Source of the DNA: Pseudomonadota bacterium
GTDB lineage: Bacteria; Pseudomonadota; Gammaproteobacteria; Legionellales; Legionellaceae
Assembly (NCBI GenBank): GCA_020051095.1
Contig: JAGVJN010000009.1
Span: 1-40,539, forward strand
DNA length: 40,539 nt
Reading direction: 5' to 3'
Made by a program: the position numbers and the translations under genes. Positions 1-10,800 of this stretch are shown here, in pieces (within the stretch, counting starts at the first letter, position 1; each line of letters starts with the position of its first letter). A model generated the notes under the pieces. The model saw only the letters and a list, made by a program, of their open reading frames with translations. It was not told the DNA's origin and searched no databases.

Positions 1-52
1 GTTTTGTTACCGATGTATCCGGTCAAGTTTGTTACCTATGTACCGGTCACAC
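1..52. mobile_element. End of an insertion sequence (tandem terminal motifs)
   Basis: Two imperfect copies of the motif TGTTACCNATGTA-CCGGTCA stand in tandem (near 5-24 and 28-48). Such tandem sites at an element end are typical of IS21- or IS481-like elements, where they bind the transposase; the family assignment is inference because no transposase gene lies inside the window. The same sequence occurs inverted at 40488-40539, so the body of the element would lie outside the window on each side. Confidence 0.5.
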
Positions 53-160
53 CATCACAATAAATCTTCTCGCGGGCGAGGGGGTTCTCTTTGGTTTTGA
101 CAATTTTTCTTATTGAACAAAAATATATCAGGATTCCTCAGAGCGAAGCAGAATGCGGGA
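53..160 (+). repeat. REP-like dispersed repeat, truncated copy A
   Basis: This is the right half of a repeat whose fuller copies lie at 25109-25252 (+) and 24886-25020 (-). Shared landmarks, in order, are AAATCTTCTCG, GGGCGAGGGGG, TCTTTGG, TTGAACAAAAA, a GTCAGGAT-like block and a CTCAG..GC block. The left half seen in the other copies (CCCTCTCCCCAACCCTCTCCC) is missing and is replaced by the IS end at 1-52, which suggests that the IS inserted into the repeat. Confidence 0.7.
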
Positions 161-184
161 AATAACCCTCGTCGCAGGTTGAGT

Positions 185-224
185 TCCTGTATTACGGCTA
201 TGCTTCCATACGGGTTACGATTCA
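185..224 (+). repeat. Short dispersed palindromic repeat, copy 1
   Basis: The block GTATTACGGCTATGCTTCC, followed by ATACGG and TACGATT, recurs with one to three changes at 37105-37139. It contains the short dyad CGTAT/ATACG. It overlaps the 3' end of the minus-strand gene at 215-817, so it may be a transcript-end element. Confidence 0.5.
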
Positions 225-817
225 AAAGGGCTATTATTTTCGCTTGATAACGCGAGCGCATTATCGTCCTCTTCAACATCCATCTTATCAGACGTATCCA
301 CTGCAAACAGGCTATAAGTTTGCAATTGTTTGGCTTGAATATCCACATCGACTATCAAGGGCTCTGTGGAATTTTCATCAAATGGCGCTTGGATACCATA
401 GTCTTGAAACAGGTTTTCTAAATCGGTGAACGTGATGGGTCCGATAGAACAATGATCTTGTAAAAAGGTCTGCAACCCGCTCATTAATTTGCGAAAACTG
501 GTATCATCACACTCGCGACCGGCACCGGAAAAGGCATAAATCTTACCCAGTCCTGCGTCTTTTTTGATGTGGATGCTATCGATGAAATCATTGTCACCTT
601 CTTCAAGGGCATCCAATGCTTTCAAACTGTTGCGATAGCTTTTGATGCTGATAGTGCAATTGATAAACCGTTGCGAACTGCCCAAAGGAATTTCAATGGT
701 TATTTTTTCAATATTTAATGTGGGATAGACTTTGATATCGTTGGGTTCAAGTTCAATGCGGAGCTTACCATAATGAACGCTTGCTTTACTCTTAAGATAA
801 TAGGGAACAATTGGCAT
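215..817 (-). CDS. Hypothetical protein, 200 aa (effector-like)
   Basis: I do not recognise this protein. It is soluble, with no signal peptide or membrane segment. The N-terminal half looks beta-rich (alternating hydrophobics around SVHYGKLRIEL and KITIEIPLG), and the C-terminal 35 residues are acidic and Ser/Asn-rich (VEEDDNALALSSENN). An acidic, disordered tail is common in Dot/Icm substrates, but that link is inference. The start is well supported: AAGGAG stands 9 bases before the ATG. It is transcribed divergently from the DUF2490 gene across an intergenic region of about 200 bp with tandem repeats. A short dispersed repeat overlaps its 3' end. Confidence 0.75.
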   Translation of the reverse strand: MPIVPYYLKSKASVHYGKLRIELEPNDIKVYPTLNIEKITIEIPLGSSQRFINCTISIKSYRNSLKALDALEEGDNDFIDSIHIKKDAGLGKIYAFSGAGRECDDTSFRKLMSGLQTFLQDHCSIGPITFTDLENLFQDYGIQAPFDENSTEPLIVDVDIQAKQLQTYSLFAVDTSDKMDVEEDDNALALSSENNSPFES

Positions 818-885
818 GGCTGAACACTCCTTTGAAAATCACCAAATTTAACTCTATAACAGTTCATAACCGCTATCAAGTCATT

Positions 886-917
886 CGGTAACGCATACGG
901 TAACGCAAACGTTCACG
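886..917. promoter_or_regulatory. Tandem 12-bp repeat, possible operator
   Basis: CGGTAACGCATA (886-897) is followed directly by CGGTAACGCAAA (898-909) and then CGTTCACG. The 14-mer CGCAAACGTTCACG at 904-917 recurs exactly at 20448-20461, again between two divergent genes. This could be a shared regulator site. A single 14-mer match in 40 kb is not significant by itself; the matching context is what makes it interesting. Confidence 0.35.
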
Positions 918-939
918 TATCAATTATTACATTTTTATG

Positions 940-1000
940 AGTAGGCCCTACTTTTTTACCAATACTCGAATATACTAATGAAACAAAAATTGATATTCGA
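940..1000. promoter_or_regulatory. Small hairpin and inverted repeat upstream of the DUF2490 gene
   Basis: AGTAG-GCC-CTACT followed by six T (940-957) resembles a minimal terminator or hairpin. Just after it, TCGAATAT (966-973) and ATATTCGA (993-1000) form an 8-bp inverted repeat with a 19-bp spacer, ending about 8 bases before the ribosome binding site of the gene at 1018. It could be an operator or a translational hairpin. Confidence 0.3.
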
Positions 1001-1017
1001 AATAAACAGGATCTTTT

Positions 1018-1695
1018 TTGAAAATCATCTTACTCGGACTCCTTTTACTAACCAACGCTACTCTTGCCTTTACAAATACGCTTCACTTCAACAACGTATG
1101 GATGATTCAAACCGCCTTTGGTCATTTTCCCCATCAAAAAGACTGGTTTTATCAATTGGATATTCATGTGCGCTTAAATACATTCGATCCCATATTCCGA
1201 CAAAATTTGAATACCCTTCGCATTGGCAGGCATTTGAGTGACACGATCGATTATTCGGCCGCATTTGCCTATGCCCCCACCCAACTTCAAGCCCGATTTA
1301 TTAACGAGCAACGTTTATGGGAGCAAATCGATTATCGCTATCAACTATCCGAAACCCTCTCCGCCCAATTTTATAATCGCCTTGAAATTCGATGGGTACA
1401 TGAAGCACCCGGCATATCGATGCGTGATCGTTTCAAAATCGTTGTAAGAGCTTGCTCTCCTCAAGCCATTGTGTGTCCCTACCTGGCTAGTGAAACCTTT
1501 ATCAATATGAATCGCACCGCATGGGATCTTGGCAAGACGTTAGCCCAACAACGCTCCGGGATTGGGCTTGAAAATAAATTGTCAAAAGCGGTCACCTTAC
1601 GCTTTGGTTACCTCAATCAAACCCTATGGTTTCGTGTGAACAACAATCTGTCGTATGACATTATTGATTTACAAGCCACTTTCAATTTTGACTAA
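1018..1695 (+). CDS. DUF2490-like outer-membrane/periplasmic protein
   Basis: The 225-residue product has a clear signal peptide (MKIILLGLLLLTNATLA, cleavage after LA). The rest is amphipathic beta-strands with scattered R, W and Y: WMIQTAFGHF, RLWEQIDYRY, QFYNRLEIRWVHEA, LRFGYLNQTLWF, and a final aromatic FNFD. This is the layout of the DUF2490 family, thought to be small beta-barrels exported to the cell envelope. The start is TTG: the signal peptide begins exactly there, and AGGA lies 8 bases upstream. An ATG at 978 opens a different frame and gives no sensible protein. The molecular function of the family is unknown. It probably forms a single-gene unit, divergent from the gene at 215-817. 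Confidence 0.75.
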   Translation: MKIILLGLLLLTNATLAFTNTLHFNNVWMIQTAFGHFPHQKDWFYQLDIHVRLNTFDPIFRQNLNTLRIGRHLSDTIDYSAAFAYAPTQLQARFINEQRLWEQIDYRYQLSETLSAQFYNRLEIRWVHEAPGISMRDRFKIVVRACSPQAIVCPYLASETFINMNRTAWDLGKTLAQQRSGIGLENKLSKAVTLRFGYLNQTLWFRVNNNLSYDIIDLQATFNFD

Positions 1696-1806
1696 TTAAT
1701 ACCCCAATCAAACTTTATGATCTTAATTTATATCTATTGACCTATATATATACATTTGATCGTCGCTATGATATCATTCAGGTCACTTTGATAATCTCAA
1801 GAGCAC

Positions 1807-4800
1807 ATGAACTTCTCGAACCTTGTTAACGACATTTGCGACTCCTTGCTTCATTCAGCAATGTCCGATTTTAGAATACAATGGCTAAGCTCCAAGTCCT
1901 TTGACATGGAAAGCGAAGCTCAGGTAATTATTAACCGAAGGGAAAAGGAGTTAAATGAACACAATAATTGGTGGAATCAGACGCTGTCTTGGAATGAAAA
2001 AGAAACTATCCGCAGTCGTATCCGTCTTGAATATTCTTCTCGCTTTGACAACTCGGTAAAACCCGAATTAGAAAATCAATGGAAAAAGAAAGTCAAAGAT
2101 GCCAATTTTGTGGGTGAGCTCGAACGCTTCTACCAAAGGCATCCCTGGCTTTCCAGTTTAGCCAATCAAACGCATCAACAGTCTCTGTCTTATAAGTATA
2201 TTAAATCGATCATTCAGAACACGCTAAAACATAAAAGTGATTATTATGACAATCATTGGCGTTTGGACAATTTAGATGGAATCCCATCCATTCGTTGGCC
2301 TAGGTTTGATCACAATAAATTTCAAAAACGGCTGCATGACTACCCTTTAAAAAAGCTGATAAAAAACAAATTTGATTTATTCTCATCACTTCCCTCGTTA
2401 AACAAAGCCTGGCCAACATTGCAGGATCCAACAACCTATCGTTTTTCTCGCCTTGATATATATCGACTTCTTTTTCAACACTTTAATATCCAACGTGGGG
2501 GCTATGTTTCCCCACAGGCAACCTATCCCACTGTCGAAGGACAAAAAGTCGCACGTGTCATGCCGGTCGAATTGAATGAATTAGACCAATTAGATGAAAT
2601 CAGCAAAAGCCATTGCCACAGCTGGCTGATTAACATCGGTGACACGAATAAACCTTTTTGGATTTTCTTGGATAAACACCAGAACACCAACACGCTCTAC
2701 GTGCCAAGCAACCTCACAACGGATCCAACGTTTATAACCAAGCTGAATACTATTAGAGAAGTGTTTCCAGTCAATGCGGTTGTTGAGGTTGAAAATGACT
2801 GTGGGACAAGTTACGCACATCTGCCAAAAGACCAGATTTGGCAGTATCAGCTGTTCGCCCGTGTGTTGCCTTATTGTATTAAGAGTAATCGCACAGAACA
2901 TTTAGACACGTATCGAAATAACATTTCTCTCAATCATTTAATCGCCTATGTTTGGGAATCCTTGCTTCCCATTTCAGGCACGACGTTATCTAAAACAAAG
3001 CTTACTGCAAAACGATTTCAATATGCCGAGCCATTCAGTGAAACCCCTTGGCATCAACTGATTACTCAAGGCGAATTCTATGATGATGGCCAACTTAAAG
3101 CGTTAAAAATTTTAGAGGCTAGCAGCCTCTTAGATTCAGTCGATCGAAAATCGATTCGCCTGCTACCCAATCAGTCTCCCGACAAAGATTTTACCTTAGC
3201 AACGGTGATTGAGAGAGAAAACTTTGTTCAAGCTTGCTTCATGGCCTGCTTCCAACCCGTCTCGCAGATGGCGTTAACCCTAACGCCCGCCTCAAAAAAC
3301 GATATGCCCGATGTGCCCATGTACATTTTTGACAAAGTCATCGAGCGTTTAAATTATGTGAGCTTTGACATCCAAAGCGACCATGAGGCTATCAACCCCG
3401 GTCATTTTCCCCCGATTGTGCGGTTAAGCAATGCAGCCGCCTGTAATCGCTTATTACACACAGCCTATAAAATCCCATTAGCAGAGTTGCCATTCGATGA
3501 TCGTTGGCTTGAAGCAGGCAAACTGACTTTACAACTATTTAAACAACATAGTGACAAGTTTGATTCCCAAGCCATCCAACGCTATCTGCAGCTTGAAAAA
3601 GGCTGGCGAAAAGAGTGGTTTAATCCTAACAAGGCCCCCAAATCCGATGCGTTTGAATGGCAGCTCGCCCAATTTGCACAAATGGGTCGTTTAGGATTAG
3701 ACGCATTTTTTGATCACCTACGCGATAGCTATTTAAAACACTGGCATAGCATCCATGAAACGCCACAGCTAAATATCCCTGTGTTATTTGATTTAAATGG
3801 GGATCGTCTGATTAGTTCAGCGCAATATATTGAGCATTTAAACGAGCAGTTAACCAATTTTATCAACGATGAGCGCTGTATTCCTAAATTCAGCAAAATC
3901 CACTTGATATTACCCCATCCCTCAACCAGAGCCACTTACGAAGAAACGTCGAAACTACTCCGTACAATCAGTGATTGCAAATATCAATTTGATGCCGAAG
4001 CAGACACGATTAATTTGTATGAATTTAAAATCCTTTCTGAGCAGGAACAAGATGCCTGGCTTTTGGCATTTGAAAATCTAGCGACACTCCCCGCAAAACC
4101 ATTAATTGCCTTAATCCGTATTCCCGAGCTAGATGAGCAAATCAGCCAAGATGTCAAAGCAAATCAGCTTAAAACCCGCTATCGCGCCCTACAAAATAAA
4201 ATCCTGGATAATCAGCGTTTGCACCATCAAAAGCAGTTAGCTGAAAACACCGCTATTTTTTACCAAGGTGCCAACGGAACGCTTGACCCCATGGTGGATA
4301 TTCGCAATCGAAAGCACCGTGTTATTCAACCCTTTCATGGCCAAGAAGAAACCTTTTTATTGGCAGCCAACACGCCGGGTATTCAACAAGAGTTGCAGCA
4401 AAATGTCGAAGCGCGTCATGAAATTGTGCAGCAAGTTGAAAATAAACGGGTGGTTTATGAAGAAAAAGCGCCCGAAATCAAACGATATCCACTCGATCTG
4501 AGCCGCTTGGTGACTCGCACCACGGTCCAAGACTATTTTAAATTCAGCGAAGCGAGTGTTAACTGGCGCAAAGAATTTAGTCAATGGGTGGGAAGTGACA
4601 TTGATATCGCCAATACCATTCAATATATCGAACCCGAAGCACTTGAAAAAATAAGACAACATCGCGCTAATTTCCAAATGGGTATTGTCTTAGACCATTT
4701 ACCGTTTGGATTTTATCTGGCTTATCATCCCAAGGCTAACAATGCGTATATCCTTTGCTATGATGAAAAGCGATACAAACAAGAACGCTATGAATGGGAA

Positions 4801-7800
4801 GGCAAAAGCAAAGAGTTAAGAAACCCGTTTACTCCCCATTTAGATAGCAAAGAAAAGGCTGTTAATTTTGCCGGAGACTTTCGTCAATTTCATTTATTAG
4901 GCGATAAAGAAGTCAGTCAAGTTTCCTTTTGGCACCATCTTGCCAGCCACTCAATCGCCTCTGAATTTAAACAAAAACAAACCGAGTGCCTGAGAAATAT
5001 CTATAAGACACACATCAATAACGAGTGGCCGGATATTTCCCTCCTAATGATGCGCCATGAAGTGGCAGGGAACATCAAGCGACCCGTTCCTATCAATAGC
5101 ATTAAAGAATATATTGGTGGATGGGCCCAAGGGGTATTAGGCTATGACAAAGCAACGGAATTTATTAAGGTATTTACAGACTCCCTGGATGCAAGCCAAC
5201 TCAAGTCCTTTGGACAATTATGTTATTACTTTGACACACAAAAAGAAGGGCTTGGCAGTCAGCATTTTCTCCGCATCGCTTACACGTTGTATAAAACATT
5301 TGGCCAACAACATTTTACCACTTGGCAAAAAGTGATCTTTGCCAACAGCGACAATGCCAGCGAATTGCTAACAAAGCCCATTCTCGATGCCATGGGGTTA
5401 AGTCTCATCACGCTGAAAGATAAATCACCTGCCTATATTAACATCTGGTTTCGCTTGCTAGAAACACAAGCAAAACAAACGGGATTCGTGCGCTATGATC
5501 GCTTATGGTATGCCTACCAAACCCTCATTTCCTATATTGATGCACGGCAATTGACTATTAATGAAGACGTCGTTGCCAGGCTTATCGACAGCAAGAACCC
5601 CTTTGAAGCGGTGGTATGGCTGGATCGCCTCTATCACTGTTTGAAAATGAGCGAAGGTCAATTGTATGAAACAACGGCTCAACAAGCTATTTTAGATAAT
5701 ATCGATAAAATCGATTGGTCCCACAATGGCCTATACTATGCCATGCGCCATAACCAAGCTCCCTATTGGACCAATGATTTGGCATTGACACAATTTCAGT
5801 ATGGCAACACAGAAAAAGGGTATGAGCCTATCTGGGATGAGTTGATTCCCCAAAAAGGATTAGCGGTTCAATTCGGCCGGTATCTCTCGACCAAATTAAG
5901 AATTAACTATAAGCAATACCAACATTATGCAAAAGACATTCAACCACTCCTAGAAAACAAAAAAGTTACCTACCCGGTTGCCCGATTGTTATTGATTCAC
6001 CTGACCCACGGCAATGAAAATATTGCCTATTGGGATAAGACAGTCTGCCAAGCGGTCGTAAAATCGTTATGCCATGAAAACATGAAAGATGTCGTTGACT
6101 GGCTAAACCGACAATTTAAACTAGACAATGCCAACCGTGAAAATCACTATCATGTTCACTATAACCATCTACCCCTCATTGTCGGCGTATTAAAGAAATA
6201 TGGCTTAAGTAAATTAGATAAATATCCAGAAAATAAACGCATAGCGTCATTAAATGCACTTGGCAAAACTTGTCAATACCTTGAAAGTCAATCCCTTTTA
6301 GGCTTAACCAATATTACCCTTAAGCTTACGCATATGTTGGGCGTAGCAATCGATGATGAAAACTATTTAACCGCAATGCGCCAGACCCCTTGGTTATTAA
6401 TGGCGGAAAATCAACCTTGGGAAAAATGGCCCTTCAGCAGCAACTTGGATGTGCAAGTCTGCCAAAAACGTTTATTAACACAATTAGAAAGTATCGCCTT
6501 TGGCCAGTCAACTTGGTTACCCGATCGCAAAGCGATTCTTAGCGCATTATCTCAGTTGGATGAAAAACCGCTGTCGTTACATGAGTTAGATACCCTAAGA
6601 AGACAAATCATTGCCCAATGGGTGAATCATGGATGTGATATTCAAGAGCAAGATGCGGCATTTAGAGAACTAACCAATAAAGAGCAAGAACAGGTTCAAT
6701 TACAACTCTCAGAACAACTGCTGCCCCAACATGCCAACGAAAATGCGACGTTAATTGCAAGGCTTGTCCCCCATTTAGCCATTGAAGCCAACTTAATTAC
6801 TCCTGAACAAGCGTTCACCCAGTTAGTTGCTCAGTTTAAGCGCATTGATAATAAGCCGCACTTTAATGATTTAGCCATTGTCTTAGGGGGCTTACTCCAA
6901 CACATTCAAAAGCAGGCACCTGCCAAAATGAGCTTACAACAGCTCACGGACATCTTGGAAAGCCTGATGCAGGCTAACCACGATGAGTTATCACACTTTC
7001 CTTCGGATATGCTGTCTCAAGTCGTAGCCCAAACCGGAAAACAACTAACTAATCAAAACTTAAATAGCCTATCAGCGAAATGTGAGCCAACCTTAAAAAA
7101 TCTCGTTAAGACCATTGTCAATGCCCAGATAGCCAATCAAGTAAGACCAACCTTACTGAAAATGCAGGCAAAGGGTATGGATAAGGCCCAATTTGAATGG
7201 ATAATTAGTCACTTCGTCATCTACCAGCTCGATGCCATTGACATCCATTATCAAACGGACATGGCCAACGCTTTGCTGAGCATTGCTTCACTCACACCTG
7301 AAGTGCGCAATCCCCTGATAGATCGTTTATTATATCTTCCCAACGACTTCGAGTCGCAGACAACCTGGTTGAAAAGTAGACATCAATTATTAATGAACCT
7401 GACTAAAACGGGTTCCATCGCTCCCTTACAAAGGCTAGCACCTTTCATGTTAGGTGGCACACAAACGTCCCCTGATATTGAAGTGATTGCTATCCACACC
7501 CTAAAATCCGATGCCACCCATGGACCTGAACTATTGCGTTTGTTGCAAAAACTCAGTCATACGGACTTAAAAAAGCTTGCTACGTATTGTGCCAACCCAC
7601 CTAAACCCTCTGCGGACTATTTGATTAAGGAATTACCCCATCACTCCGTTGATGAGCTCATTCATCAATTTGAGACCATCGATCAAGCCAATGGGTTACG
7701 CCATTTCAGTGTCACTGAGCCCGAAAAGAACGAATTGAAACGCATTTTAGGCGGCATTAAAGAAAAGAATTCGGGTTATATTAGCGATGAAAAACAAAAG

Positions 7801-10800
7801 CAAATTATGGGGCTTTTGTATTATGTGAATGCGTATGCCCAAGAGCATGATATTGCCAATATCTCATCTGAAACGTTAAAGACATCCATTCGACAAACAG
7901 CCCAGTGGCTGCAAGCATCAACAGATGAGACAACGCAAATCACCTATCGATTACAATTATTATCCATGCTTCGTGAAGTGTTGTTACGACAAACAGGGAA
8001 ATGGGCCAATCACACGCAAATGCTTGATTTGATTTATGCCGCATTGCATAACGATGAAAGCTTATTTCATCAAGTTAAAACCGGCCAAGGCAAAAGTATT
8101 ATTACCATCTTGCGTGTTGCTTTCCATGCGCTTAACGGAAAAGTGGTGGATGTTTTTACCGCCAAAGAAAGTTTGTCCAGTCGTGACCATGAGGAATTTG
8201 GCTACATTTTAGACGCAATTGGCATTGAACATACCCATATTCTGCCAAATTCTGATGAAAATGACTACAAAGTGGGTGACGATGTCTTTGGGGCAATCAA
8301 TTATATGACCCCAGGAAGCTTTAGCTTATATCAATCCGGGCATTGTTGGTCTGAAAATAGCAAGCGCTACATCAATTACCGCAGCAAAGAGCGCGTCGCC
8401 TTTTTTGATGAAGGCGATCATGTGTTGCTTGACGAACAAACGATGTTTAATTTTTCCTTTGGCGGGGATTCTGGGAAGTTATATAACTATGACGCCTGGG
8501 TGTATCAAGCAACCTGGCGCTATTTTCAAACGGTCAAAGAGACCTTACCCATCAATGAAAATGGCATCCCTTATATCTCGCGAACCAAGCACTTAAAAGA
8601 ATTATGCGAGTTTCTCCAAAAACAAGCCGATTTTGCCCCGGTTCAGTCGACGTTTATTAAAAAATACCTAGCACCCGTTGTTGATAACGAGGTAACGGAT
8701 AAAAAGGCCGCCATCCTTGAACGTGACAAAATCCTGGCTTCATTATTATCGGCTGCCTTTACTGCCAATAATCTTCAAGAAAACCGCGATTTTTGTATCC
8801 AAACCGATACCACCACCTTATCCGATGGCTTAACCCTTGAAGGCCGCATTGCCAAAGTAGTCATCAATAACCAAGTTCAAGGTGGCGCAACCTATAGTGA
8901 ACGCGTCCATCAGTTTTTGCATGTTCGCTTAAACGAAGAAGCCATAGCCAACAATGAGCAACCCAACTTTTTCATTGCCCCGGATAGCGACATCGTCTTA
9001 TCGCAAAACGTCCCTTCCTTGATTAAGCACTATTACGGTCAAATCGAAGGGTGCTCAGGCACGATGGGGGATGCCGGTGATTTGGCTGTGTATCAGGAAA
9101 GATACAATATCAACCACGTGGTGAAATTACCGACACATGAGCTATCACAAACAACCTATCTAGGCATGATCTTTTGTGAGGGGCAAGATAATTACGAACA
9201 AGCAATCGTCAATTGGTTAGAGCAATACCAGCAACAACCCACGCTCTTAGTCAGTGAAGACGATATTGCCGTCAAAGCCTTATCCTCTCGCCTTGCCCAA
9301 TTACTGCCAAAAGAAATGGTCCAAAAACTCATTTGCGATACCAACGATAGTGGACAACTTGAAAGTGACATTCTTCCTTTAGCCGGTAAGGCCGGTGCCA
9401 TTGTTAATAGCTCGCGTATGGCAAGAGGAACAGATATTAAACCCGAAACGGAAGCCGGTTTATTAGTGATTCGCGCCAATGCCAATATCCCGCGCTTTGC
9501 CAAACAAAGTGGCGGTCGTCAAGGACGAAATGGCGCCAAAGGGGTGCTGATTGATATCATTGATTTTGCCAAAATCAAACAGTCATTCCAACACTTTGAA
9601 CAATCCAATGATTATGCTCTCAGACTCAAACAATTGATGGAAAGAGAAGCCCTTCATCTTAAGAAAAAAATTGAAAAGCACCAAAAGCGCGGTAGCCATA
9701 AATGGGATTGGCTCCTAAACAATGAAGAAAACCAAACCAAATACCTCAAGACACGCGTCGTTCACTATTTAAAACATGAAATCAAAATTGCGCGTGAGCA
9801 AAACATACGCAGCAAAGAAGCCATTGTTTCGGAATGCTCAAGTCATGTTATTGCCCAATTGATGCACCATATTGGTGAAGATCAGGTGATTATGAATGCG
9901 GTCCGTCAAGATTGGTTGCGCTGCCGAGCGTTGATGGAGTCTGCCTGGCAACAACGGATGAATGGTGCGGTCGCAGATAATGAAATCGTGCTCAATGCTT
10001 TTTATGAAAAAGCGACACTGGCGTGGCAATCGTTTGCTTGTAAATATCCCGATTACCTGGATGCAAGCTTATTAGATGATAAAGAAACCCTGCTGAAATC
10101 CGTGAAAAGCATGACGAAATTGGCTTGGAATAATGAAAATATCGAGACCAAAGTATCAACGCCTACTCAAAAAGACGATATGACGGAAGTCATTCATTTT
10201 TACCAAGATTGGTTAACCCGTGTTGGTCCGAAAGTGCTATCGGATTTTCCCAAGTCATTACAAAACCTCTTTTATGGCCCCTCCAAAAATGGGCTCAATG
10301 ATTTAGATGTGTTTTACAAAACCCTCGTAAAGGCCAGTCAGCATAATGGGTTGTTAGACAGTAGCTTCAGCGTTAATGACAGCCAAGCGCTGTTTAAATT
10401 GTTATCGACCCTCCCTGTAACCACGCTCACCTATATCCCCTTAGCCTACATGAGCCAAGTGGTAGAGACATTTGATATCGCGCGCACATCGCCAGGCTTT
10501 GTCGACAAACTATCCTGTTTATCCCAGCTATTTGACCATCCCTGTGCACAATCGGTTGAAAACCCCGATGCCCATCATATGAGCACACTTGGTGAAACAA
10601 GCCTCTTTTTAATGCGCTTAGCGTGCCGAGGGTTTATCAACCACGATTCCGATGGTTTTAGGCGCTTTACCAGCCAGCAAAGTATCAGCCATATTGCCGA
10701 TATCCTCTGGGAATGCGATTGGGAAACCTTAACACCAAACCAGTTTGCTTGTTTTGACAGGTTTATTAACCAAGATACCGATGTAGCTAAGCTGCTAACA

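Noticed and set aside
55..348. 97-aa minus-strand frame at the left end
   Set aside because: It crosses the repeat and overlaps the better-supported gene at 215-817.
978..1241. 87-aa plus-strand frame starting with ATG just before the DUF2490 gene
   Set aside because: It is out of frame with the gene at 1018, which has a clear signal peptide, a ribosome binding site and a family-like sequence from a TTG start.
1737..1772. Promoter for the giant gene (TTGACC and TATGAT)
   Set aside because: The spacing is 24 bp, too long for a sigma-70 promoter; no better pair was found.
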